From positions 1,776,765 through 1,840,764 of the forward strand of contig NZ_LMRP01000001.1 of the NCBI RefSeq assembly GCF_001426185.1: DNA of 64,000 nt, in the 5' to 3' direction. Positions 51,489 to 58,965 of this stretch are shown here, one piece after another; the first letter of the stretch is position 1, and the number at the start of each line of letters is the position of its first letter. This DNA is from Rhodococcus sp. Leaf247. Lineage in GTDB: Bacteria; Actinomycetota; Actinomycetes; Mycobacteriales; Mycobacteriaceae. Both the position numbers and the translations under genes were made by a program. The notes below the pieces were generated by a model, which was given only the letters and a program-made list of their open reading frames with translations, was not told where the DNA came from and did no database searches.

Positions 51489-52249
51489 CGGAGCTCCTCG
51501 TGTTGTTCGGTGTGGCCTGGCGTGTCGACGTCGCCGTGCGCGGCGAGTCGTGGATCGTCCGGTACCTCGATGACGAGGTCGGCGCGAGGTGATGCAGCAG
51601 TGATGATCTCGGCGTTGCGGAGGTCGACGTCGTGGGTCCAGCGGTAGGCGTCGTGGTGGGATTTGCCGTGCGATTCGTGCCGAGCCACCAGCCGGTCCGC
51701 ACGTGCCGATGCCGGGACGTCGAGGTACCAGACCTCGTCCAGCTCCGGCCGCACGTCGCTCCACCGGAAACCGCCGGCCGACAGGTCGTCCAGCAACAGG
51801 TAGTTGCCCTCGGTGATCACCAGCGGCGTGGACGGGGACACCGCGACGGCGCCGCCGATCGCTGCTTCCAGAGATCTGTCGAACCGCGGTGCGTACACCG
51901 TCTCGGTGGTCTGCGACCGCAATCGGCGGAGCAGGTTCACGTAGCCGTCGACGTCGAAGGTGTCGGGCGCGCCCTTGCGCTCCCGCCGGCCCAGCCTCGT
52001 CAGTTCCTCGTCGGCGAGGTGGAACGCGTCCATACCCACCAGTACTGCGTCGTCTCCGAGGGCTGCGGTCAGCCGAGCGCAGAACGTCGACTTGCCCGCG
52101 CCCGGCGCACCGGTGACGCCCACGATCCGGCGACGACCGAGGTCCTGGCGCAGTGTCGCTGCCATGGTCTCGACCATGTCCGCGACGTTCCCGGGTGTGA
52201 GTCGGCGCTGCTGTGAACTCGGTGCGTCACTGTTCGATGCTGCGCACAT
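51485..52249 (-). CDS. P-loop kinase of the FrcK/uridine-kinase-like family
   Basis: 254 aa from ATG 52249. The P-loop is VGVTGAPGAGKSTFCARL, the acceptor region reads VLVGMDAFHLADEELTRLG and GAPDTFDVDGYVNLLRRL, and TPLVITEGNYLLLDD is the Walker B strand. YAPRFDRSLEAAIGGAV follows. The pattern is that of pantothenate/uridine-kinase-like proteins, including FrcK. It may phosphorylate the sugar after import. It is the first gene of the minus-strand transport operon. Confidence 0.88.
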   Translation of the reverse strand: MCAASNSDAPSSQQRRLTPGNVADMVETMAATLRQDLGRRRIVGVTGAPGAGKSTFCARLTAALGDDAVLVGMDAFHLADEELTRLGRRERKGAPDTFDVDGYVNLLRRLRSQTTETVYAPRFDRSLEAAIGGAVAVSPSTPLVITEGNYLLLDDLSAGGFRWSDVRPELDEVWYLDVPASARADRLVARHESHGKSHHDAYRWTHDVDLRNAEIITAASPRADLVIEVPDDPRLAAHGDVDTPGHTEQHEELR

Positions 52250-52372
52250 GTCCGACCCCCGTCCTCTCGCGTGCTGTCCCCGGTGACTGCGTCCGCGAGA
52301 GCCCGTATCGGCATCGCGTTGCGGATCAGTGTGACCCACGCAACTCGGACTGTCACGCGTTTCCACAAAATT

Positions 52373-52390
52373 CATGTCATCGATGACATG
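52373..52390. promoter_or_regulatory. LacI-type operator O1, 18-bp perfect palindrome
   Basis: CATGTCATCGATGACATG, with the central CG typical of LacI/GalR operators. 123 bp upstream of the kinase start and 203 bp upstream of the SDR start. Confidence 0.75.
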
Positions 52391-52509
52391 GCGGGAATCG
52401 GAAGGCCCGTCACGGACGCGAGGATGAACGGTGAGGTGCCCCTATCGATGCAGATCAACACCATTTTTGCCGATTGACGCGCATACGTGACGCGCTGTCG
52501 GTACGGTCC

Positions 52510-52525
52510 GTGTCATCGATGTCAT
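52510..52525. promoter_or_regulatory. LacI-type operator O2 (imperfect)
   Basis: GTGTCATCGATGTCAT: the left half TGTCATCG equals O1 and the right half differs in one base (T for A). 120 bp right of O1, so looping between them is possible. Confidence 0.55.
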
Positions 52526-52546
52526 CAGGACCCGACCACTCGGTCC

Positions 52547-52562
52547 ATGTCATCGGTGACAC
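52547..52562. promoter_or_regulatory. LacI-type operator O3 (imperfect)
   Basis: ATGTCATCGGTGACAC differs from the O1 core in two bases. It ends 31 bp before the SDR start, where a repressor would block the promoter. Confidence 0.6.
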
Positions 52563-52593
52563 TCAACAGACACGACGACGAAGGCAGATTCCC

Positions 52594-53319
52594 ATGTCGC
52601 AGTTCGACGGCCGCACCATCCTGGTCACCGGAGCCAGCGGAGGCATCGGCGCCGCCACCGTTCGCAGACTCGTCGCCGACGGTGCGGACGTCATCGCGTC
52701 CGGCCGGAACGAGGAGGTACTCGGCGCCTTGGCGGACGAGACGGGTGCACGTCCCCTCCCCTTCGACCTCACCTCCGAGGACAGCATCCGTGACGCGCTG
52801 ACCGGCCTCGATCTCTACGGCGTCGTCAACTGCGGCGGATTCGGCGGCGAGATCGCCACGCCGCAGGACACCGACATCGACATCTTCGACAAGGTCATCT
52901 CGATCAACGCCCGCGGCAGCCTGCTGGTGATCAAGTACGCGGCACCGGCCATGATCGCCGCAGGACGCGGCGCGATCGTCAACGTCTCCAGCCAGGCCAG
53001 TCTCGCCGCCCTGCCCGGCCACGTCTCCTACGGTTCCTCGAAAGCCGCGCTGGACAACATCACTCGGGTCTCCGCGCTCGAGCTGGGACCGCACGGCATC
53101 CGCGTGAACAGCGTCAATCCCACCGTCGTCATGACGGAGATGTCCGCGTTCTACTGGGGACGGCCGGAGATCGAGGGACCGTTCCTGGCACAGATGCCGC
53201 TGGGTCGCTGGGCCACCGAGAAGGAGATCGCCGCACCGATCGCCTTCTTGCTCAGCGACGACGCGTCCATGATCACCGGAGTGTCGCTCCCCGTCGACGG
53301 CGGATACACCAGTCGCTGA
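52594..53319 (+). CDS. SDR-family oxidoreductase (xylulose-reductase-like)
   Basis: 241 aa from ATG 52594, with AAGG upstream. TGASGGIGAATVRRL is the NAD(P) loop, NVSSQASLAALPGHVSYGSS carries the catalytic Ser and Tyr, followed by Lys. The short length and DLTSEDSIRDALTGLDLYGVV resemble L-xylulose/carbonyl reductases (DCXR). It would reduce a ketose or oxidise a polyol. Sites O1-O3 lie upstream, and the LacI gene follows after 27 bp. Confidence 0.9.
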   Translation: MSQFDGRTILVTGASGGIGAATVRRLVADGADVIASGRNEEVLGALADETGARPLPFDLTSEDSIRDALTGLDLYGVVNCGGFGGEIATPQDTDIDIFDKVISINARGSLLVIKYAAPAMIAAGRGAIVNVSSQASLAALPGHVSYGSSKAALDNITRVSALELGPHGIRVNSVNPTVVMTEMSAFYWGRPEIEGPFLAQMPLGRWATEKEIAAPIAFLLSDDASMITGVSLPVDGGYTSR

Positions 53320-53346
53320 GCTCGTCGACTATCGGAAGGTGAATGC

Positions 53347-54339
53347 ATGACCACCATGCAGGACGTCGCAACCCTGGCGAACGTCAGCGCCAAGACCGTC
53401 TCTCGTGTCTACAACGACGATCCGCACGTCGACCCCGCCACTCGAGCACGCGTCATCGCGGCCCTCGAATCGCTGAACTACGTCCCCAACGCGATCGCGA
53501 CGTCCTTCAGAACGGGGCAGTCGGGAGCCATCGGCGTCGCCGTACCCGACATCGACGATCCCTTCTTCTCCTCCATCGCCCGCGCGGTCGAGGACCGTGC
53601 CCGAGTCCAGGGGATGGCCGTGATCATGACCAGCCTCGGCCACGATGCCTCGATCGAGAGTGCGCAAGTCGAGTCTCTGTTGCGACGTCAGTTGAGTGGA
53701 CTGGTGATCGCCCCTATCGGCACCGATCAGTCGTATCTGAAGCGGTGGGTCGAACGCACCCCGACCGTCTTCGTCGACCGAGCGCCGACCGGTATCACCG
53801 CCGACACCTTCGTCGACGACGACCACGGTGGCGCGCACACGGCGACGACCCATCTTCTGGGCAAGGGGCACCGACGGATCGCACTCGTCGGCGACGACCT
53901 CGAGATCACCACGGCGTTCAACCGCCTGAACGGATACCGGGACGCGCTGTCGGACAACGGCATCGGCTATGACGACGATCTGGTCGTCACCGGTGTCCTC
54001 GACAGACCCCGTGCACACGAGGCGATCGAGGCCTTGATGGCCGGTGCGCACCCGCCGACCGCGCTCTTCCTGTCCAACGCCCGCACTGCAATGGCCTGCA
54101 TCCCCGCCCTGCAGTCTCTCGGTGCGCGCCGCCCGGCGTACGTGGCGTTCGGCGACTTCCCGCTTGCCGACGCGTTGTGCCCCGCCGTCACCGTGATCGA
54201 TCAGAATCCGACCGAGCTGGGTCGGATGGCGATCGACCGGTTGCTCGGGCGGATCGACAATCCACGGCGTCGGTACCGTCGCCGCAACGTCATGTCCGTG
54301 GAGCTCATCGAGCGGGAGTCGTGTTCGGCAGCAGAGTGA
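53347..54339 (+). CDS. LacI-family regulator 1
   Basis: 330 aa. The HTH is TMQDVATLANVSAKTVSRVY, and the hinge with YVPNAIATSFRTG leads to a sugar-binding domain (IGVAVPDIDDPFFSSIARAV, AYVAFGDFPLADAL). It is the best candidate to bind O1-O3, because it follows the SDR gene in the same operon and would then be autoregulated. The gene overlaps the convergent kinase-HAD gene by 35 bp. Confidence 0.93.
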   Translation: MTTMQDVATLANVSAKTVSRVYNDDPHVDPATRARVIAALESLNYVPNAIATSFRTGQSGAIGVAVPDIDDPFFSSIARAVEDRARVQGMAVIMTSLGHDASIESAQVESLLRRQLSGLVIAPIGTDQSYLKRWVERTPTVFVDRAPTGITADTFVDDDHGGAHTATTHLLGKGHRRIALVGDDLEITTAFNRLNGYRDALSDNGIGYDDDLVVTGVLDRPRAHEAIEALMAGAHPPTALFLSNARTAMACIPALQSLGARRPAYVAFGDFPLADALCPAVTVIDQNPTELGRMAIDRLLGRIDNPRRRYRRRNVMSVELIERESCSAAE

Positions 54340-55549
54340 TTCCGCCGGGGCCCACCTCGACGCGGAGCTGATCGAGCGCGTCCACGTGCAGATCGGCGTC
54401 CAGCACCGCGGGATCACAGGTGCCCGAGACGCCGATCACCGTGCATCCCGCCGATCGAGCGGACTGCACCCCCGCCGGGGCGTCCTCGACGACGAGGCAC
54501 CGTGACGGGTGGACGCCGAGTCGCCGAGCGGCCGCGAGGTAGGGCTCGGGATCCGGCTTGCCGTGGGTCACGTCGGCCGACGTCACGACCGTCGCCGGTG
54601 CCGGAATCGACGCGGCCGTCAGGCGGGCACCTGCCACGCTCGGTGATCCGGAGGTGACGATCGCGCAGACCTGCGGCGGGATCGACTCGAGGAATGCGCG
54701 CGCACCCGGCGTCGGGACGACGTCGAGAACGTCCTCGGTCTCGATCTCGCCGAGCCGCAGCGCTGCGGTAGGGCCGACGTCGGAACCGAGAAGCAGTGTC
54801 ATCGACGCGGCAGCGGTCATGCCGTGCGCGATGTCGTCGACGTCGAACCCGTATTCGGAACCGACGCGGTCCCAACTCCGAGCGACGGCGGCGGTCGAGT
54901 CGGCCAACGTGCCGTCCAGGTCGAACAGAACCGCGTCGAAGGTGGAGCCGATGACGCTGCGGCGGTCGATGATCGGGTCTCGCGAGCCCAGTGACCGCCG
55001 GACGCGGTACACCTGCTGCGCGGTGGTCAGCGAGGCGTCGACACGGAGGTGCGGCACCTGGACGGGGTCGGATGCGAGCGCGGCACGATGAATGTCCCGA
55101 TCCAATCCACGGCCGGCACGCCGACGCGAGAGCAGTTCGTCCGGTCCGTCGACATGCACTACGACGACGGGTGTCGGCGCGAGAGCAGCGACGAGTTCTG
55201 CCCACTCCTGGCCGCCCCGCAACTCACGCGTGAACGGTGCGACGAGAACACCGCGAACTCCGACCGTCGTCAGATCCGCGGCAGCACCGAGCATCACGGC
55301 GTAGCGGCCCCGCCGCACGGTGTCGGTGACGGGACCGTGCGCATTCCAGTGCTCGCCCGGCAGAAGCGGATCGAGGGCGTCCAGCAACGGTGTCGTGAGC
55401 GTGTCCAGATCCAGCAGCGGTGCACCCAGCTCCCGAGCGAGCGCCGTTCCGAGGGTGGTTTTCCCACTCCCGGCGGCGCCGGCGATCACCACATGGGGAG
55501 GCCGTTCGGCGACTGCGTCTTGACAGGAGGTGGGCACGATGTCGATCAT
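54305..55549 (-). CDS. Fusion of a P-loop kinase domain and a HAD phosphatase
   Basis: 414 aa from ATG 55549. The N-terminal part (1-190) has the P-loop GAAGSGKTT (24-32) and APLLDLDTLTTPLLDAL, as in gluconate/shikimate-type kinases, with VVVVHVDGPDELLSRRRAGR as its lid region. The C-terminal part (204-414) is a beta-phosphoglucomutase-like HAD enzyme: FDLDGTLADS (Asp210, Asp212), VTSGSPSV, HGKPDPEPYL and VVEDAPAGV. The linker is short. No ribosome site is visible, and a palindromic operator ends 3 bp upstream. It may act on sugar phosphates of the pathway, but the pair of opposite activities in one chain is unusual. Confidence 0.85.
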   Translation of the reverse strand: MIDIVPTSCQDAVAERPPHVVIAGAAGSGKTTLGTALARELGAPLLDLDTLTTPLLDALDPLLPGEHWNAHGPVTDTVRRGRYAVMLGAAADLTTVGVRGVLVAPFTRELRGGQEWAELVAALAPTPVVVVHVDGPDELLSRRRAGRGLDRDIHRAALASDPVQVPHLRVDASLTTAQQVYRVRRSLGSRDPIIDRRSVIGSTFDAVLFDLDGTLADSTAAVARSWDRVGSEYGFDVDDIAHGMTAAASMTLLLGSDVGPTAALRLGEIETEDVLDVVPTPGARAFLESIPPQVCAIVTSGSPSVAGARLTAASIPAPATVVTSADVTHGKPDPEPYLAAARRLGVHPSRCLVVEDAPAGVQSARSAGCTVIGVSGTCDPAVLDADLHVDALDQLRVEVGPGGITLLPNTTPAR

Positions 55550-55551
55550 AG

Positions 55552-55567
55552 GAGACAACGTTGTCTC
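55552..55567. promoter_or_regulatory. LacI-type operator between kinase-HAD and LacI 2 genes
   Basis: GAGACAACGTTGTCTC is a perfect 16-bp palindrome with the central CG of LacI operators. It touches the start region of the kinase-HAD gene and is 46 bp upstream of the regulator 2 start. It is unlike O1-O3, so a different LacI protein should bind. Confidence 0.75.
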
Positions 55568-55613
55568 GCACCAGCGTCTCACCGCTTCCTCCCCTCGTCG
55601 AGAGAGTCCCCAC

Positions 55614-56645
55614 GTGACCCACCGGGCCAGCATCAAGGATGTCGCCGCCTTGGCCGGCGTGAGCTTCAAGACCGTCTCACGCGTGGTCAACGGAGTGGAC
55701 ACCGTGCTGCCCGAACTCCGTGAGCGCGTGGAAGCTGCTGTGGCGGAACTGAACTACGTGCCGAACTCCGCGGCACGGTCGCTCAAGTCCGGCTCGGGCA
55801 CGACCATCGGCATCGTCGTCGACTCGATCGACGACATCTTCTTCGCCTCCCTGGTGCGCGCCGTCGAGGAACGCGCACTCGAGCACGGCATGGGCGTCAT
55901 GGTCAGCAGTTCCGGCTTCGACCCCGAGCGCGAACTGGCCCAGCTCGAGCGCCTGGCCGGACAGCACGTGCGGGGCATCGTGCTGGCCCCCGTCGGTGAC
56001 CACAGCGCGTTCTTGACACCCCGCCGTCGAACGCTGCCGGTGGTCACCGTCGACCGCTCCGTTCCCGGCTTCCATTCCGTCACCGTCGACGACTACGCGG
56101 CGGCTCGCCGAGCGGTCCAGGTGCTTCTCGACGCAGGTCACCGCCGCGTCGCACTGGTCGGGTTCGACGCGCGGTTGCAGACGGCCCGTCGCCGCCGCGA
56201 TGCCTACCTCGACGCGATGACGGACCACGGGATCGCGGGTGATGCCGCGCTCGCCCCCGACGTTCTCCCGTCACCGGACGCAGCGCGTCCCGTTGTCCGC
56301 GATCTCCTCGCGCTGCCCGATCCACCGACCGCGCTGTTCGTCTCGAACGCACGCCATGCCGGCGCCGTCGTCTCGCTGTTGCACGAGATCGAGCGGACGG
56401 ATGTCGCGATGGTGTCGTTCGGCAGCTTCGCGCTGGCCGATGCCGTCGATCCGCCGGTCACCTGCATCGACCAGAACCCCTACGAGATCGGGTCTCTCGC
56501 CGTCGACCGCCTGCTGAGGTTGTTCGACGACCCCACCCTCGAACCGATCTCCGACGTCGCCGAGACCACGGTCGTCGAGCGCACGTCACACCTGCTCCCC
56601 GAACACCGACAGACTCCCCTCGCCCGAAAGCGGTACCGCCCGTGA
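55614..56645 (+). CDS. LacI-family regulator 2
   Basis: 343 aa from GTG 55614; an ATG at 55530 would place the operator inside the gene. The HTH is ASIKDVAALAGVSFKTVSRV, followed by LNYVPNSAARSLKSG and a sugar-binding domain (GIVVDSIDDIFFASLVRAVE). It probably binds the palindrome at 55552-55567 and so controls itself, the downstream kinase-aldolase gene (GTGA overlap) and the divergent kinase-HAD gene. Confidence 0.92.
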   Translation: MTHRASIKDVAALAGVSFKTVSRVVNGVDTVLPELRERVEAAVAELNYVPNSAARSLKSGSGTTIGIVVDSIDDIFFASLVRAVEERALEHGMGVMVSSSGFDPERELAQLERLAGQHVRGIVLAPVGDHSAFLTPRRRTLPVVTVDRSVPGFHSVTVDDYAAARRAVQVLLDAGHRRVALVGFDARLQTARRRRDAYLDAMTDHGIAGDAALAPDVLPSPDAARPVVRDLLALPDPPTALFVSNARHAGAVVSLLHEIERTDVAMVSFGSFALADAVDPPVTCIDQNPYEIGSLAVDRLLRLFDDPTLEPISDVAETTVVERTSHLLPEHRQTPLARKRYRP

Positions 56646-58915
56646 GCACCACACTCGTCGCAGGTCTGGACCTCGGCAGCACCGGAATCAAGATCCTCGT
56701 CAGCGACGCGTCGGGTGACGAGGTCCTGATCGAGCAACTCCCGACGCCCTGGAGCCACGGTCCCGGCGGTACGACCGACATGACCGCAGGCGACCTGCTG
56801 GACACGGTCCGTCGGCTGCTCGACGTGGTCGCCCGACGTCTGCCCGAGGCCACCGGCGACTCCGATGCACGCCTCGCCGCGATAGCCGTGTCGGGAATGG
56901 GCGAGACCGGGTTCCTGGTCGATTCCGACCTGCAGGTCGTCGCGCCCGCCTTCGCCTGGTTCGACCCGCGTGGTGGGGAACAGGTGGCCGCCGTTCCTGC
57001 GACCCTGCGGGACGCCTTCGCCGGTGTCACGGGAATCCCGCTCGGAGTGCAGGTGTCCGTCGCCAAGATTCTCCATCTCCGCGACCGGGGACTCGACCTC
57101 GCCGGTCTGCGGTGGCTCGACCTGCCTGCCTTCGTCGTCGCCGCCCTCGGCGGTGACGTGATCAGCGAGTACTCGTTGGCGTCCCGCACCGGCCTGCTCG
57201 ACCAGGACACGGGCGCTCCCTGGCTCGACATGTTCGCCTACCTGGGCATCGAGCCGTCCTTCCTCCCGCCGCTCACCGCAGCCGGTGCAGCGCTCGGAAT
57301 TGCCGACGCGCCATGGGTTCCCGACGCCGTGAACGGTGCAGCACTGACCGTCGCAGGTCACGATCACCTCGTCTCGGCGATCTCCGGTGGGACGCTCGAC
57401 AGTGACACCTACCTCGTGTCGATGGGCACGGCGGAGGTGTTGCTCCGCGTGCTCGACGAGCCACTGCCCGCGTCGAGCCGTGCACGGTTGGCCGAGCATC
57501 TGATCGACACCGTTCGTCATGTCGTTCCCGGTAAGTACGTGCTCGTGGCAGGGGTGAAGTCGGGCCTGCTCATGCGGCGCGCACTTCAGTTGTGCGACAT
57601 CAACGACCGCGCCGGACGCGACGCGCTGGACGCCCGCGTCCAGGCACTCCCGTCGGAGAGCGCGATCGCCGAGGGCGGTATCGCGGTCTCCGGTGCCCGG
57701 AACGACGACGGCGTGCTGTCGCTGACCATCCGTACCGACGGCGTCGATGCTGCCGAGCTGTTCCGGGCCGTGCTGCTGCACGGCAACGACGAGGTGGCCC
57801 TGCTCGTGGAGGCGCTGGACCGTGAGGTCCCGCCGGCGCGGAGGAGCATCCTCACAGGCGGCTGGGCGAGCATGACGTGCGTCCGCACCGCTCGCGCTGC
57901 CGTCCTCCCCGACATCACCACGTCGGGCCGCGCCCAGGACACCGCCTACGGCGCAGCACTTTTCGCTTCCAGACTGCTCGATTCGAGCACTTCGACCCCA
58001 CCTCGCACCACCGACAGGAGCTCACACATGAACGACCTCACCACCCTGGAACGACGCGGCATGGCCGCCATCTCCACGGCGAACGGCAACATGCTGATCG
58101 TCGCCGGCGACCAGCGCAACGGCATGAAGGCCGTCATGAACGACGCTCCGGACGGCCCCGACTCGATCTCGAAGGACCAACTCGCCGACGCCAAGGGCGA
58201 TCTGGTGAAGTACCTGGGCAACCACGCCCCCGCGATCCTTCTCGATCCCGAGGTGGCACTCCCCCGCGTCGTCGACGAGGGCACACTCTCCCGTGACACC
58301 GCACTCGTGGTCGGTATGGACGCCTCGGGATTCGAGACCGTGGACGGCCTCAAGTTCACCCGCTTCGTCGACGGTGTGACACCGCGCGTGGTCCGCGATC
58401 TGGGCGGCGACGTCGCAAAGATGTTGTGGTACATGCGACCTGACCGCCAGACCGCGGATTCCCGCGTCGGCCAGGAGATCGCCGAGCTGGTCAAGGCATG
58501 CTCGGCGGAGGGTTTGCTGCTGATCGTCGAGATCCTGACCTACCGCCTCGAGGGCGAATCCGCCGTCGACTACGCGGAGCGTTTCCCGTCCCTCGTCGCG
58601 GAGTCGGCACGCATCTCCGTCGAGTGCGGCGCGAAGGTGCTCAAGCTGCAGTACCCGGGGTCGGCCGAGGCCTGCGCCGCGGTGACCGCCGCCGCGAACG
58701 GTGTTCCCTGGGCCGTGCTGTCGGCCGGTGTCGATCACGAGACCTTCATCGAGCAGGTCCGCACCGCGGTCGCCAACGGCGCCAGCGGCGCGATGGCGGG
58801 CCGATCCCTGTGGAAGGACAGCATGGCGGTGTCCGCGGAGACCCGTGAGCAGTTGCTGACCGACCGCGCGCTGCCGCGTCTGCGCGAGTTGGCAGAGGCC
58901 GTCGACAATCGTTGA
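56642..58915 (+). CDS. FGGY carbohydrate kinase fused to LacD-type aldolase
   Basis: 757 aa from GTG 56642 (overlaps the LacI 2 stop). Residues 1-450 form an FGGY kinase: AGLDLGSTGIKILVSD, VSGMGETGFLVD, AGHDHLVSAISGG and LTGGWASMTCVR. Residues 463-757 form a class I aldolase of the LacD/tagatose-bisphosphate type: NMLIVAGDQRNGMKAV, LLIVEILTYRLEG and VLKLQYPGS with the probable Schiff-base Lys668. Between them, SSTSTPPRTTDRSS is the translation of what looks like an intergenic leader, with AGGAG before ATG 58028, so the aldolase can also be made alone. The chain would phosphorylate a ketose and cleave the product. Confidence 0.85.
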   Translation: MSTTLVAGLDLGSTGIKILVSDASGDEVLIEQLPTPWSHGPGGTTDMTAGDLLDTVRRLLDVVARRLPEATGDSDARLAAIAVSGMGETGFLVDSDLQVVAPAFAWFDPRGGEQVAAVPATLRDAFAGVTGIPLGVQVSVAKILHLRDRGLDLAGLRWLDLPAFVVAALGGDVISEYSLASRTGLLDQDTGAPWLDMFAYLGIEPSFLPPLTAAGAALGIADAPWVPDAVNGAALTVAGHDHLVSAISGGTLDSDTYLVSMGTAEVLLRVLDEPLPASSRARLAEHLIDTVRHVVPGKYVLVAGVKSGLLMRRALQLCDINDRAGRDALDARVQALPSESAIAEGGIAVSGARNDDGVLSLTIRTDGVDAAELFRAVLLHGNDEVALLVEALDREVPPARRSILTGGWASMTCVRTARAAVLPDITTSGRAQDTAYGAALFASRLLDSSTSTPPRTTDRSSHMNDLTTLERRGMAAISTANGNMLIVAGDQRNGMKAVMNDAPDGPDSISKDQLADAKGDLVKYLGNHAPAILLDPEVALPRVVDEGTLSRDTALVVGMDASGFETVDGLKFTRFVDGVTPRVVRDLGGDVAKMLWYMRPDRQTADSRVGQEIAELVKACSAEGLLLIVEILTYRLEGESAVDYAERFPSLVAESARISVECGAKVLKLQYPGSAEACAAVTAAANGVPWAVLSAGVDHETFIEQVRTAVANGASGAMAGRSLWKDSMAVSAETREQLLTDRALPRLRELAEAVDNR
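58016..58030 (+). promoter_or_regulatory. Internal ribosome-binding site and start for the aldolase part
   Basis: CAGGAGCTCACACATG places AGGAG eight bases before the in-frame ATG at 58028. This gives a second product of 295 aa, full length for a LacD aldolase. Confidence 0.6.
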
Positions 58916-58965
58916 TATCCACTCAGCGGGGGTAACGGACCGCGAAGTCTGCCTATCATGACCCC

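Larger units (their letters stand above)
52250..52593. promoter_or_regulatory. Divergent control region with three LacI-type operators
   Basis: No gene fits in this 344-bp gap between the kinase and the SDR. It contains one perfect and two imperfect copies of TGTCATCGATGACA, listed separately. Both operons probably start here, one on each strand. Confidence 0.75.
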
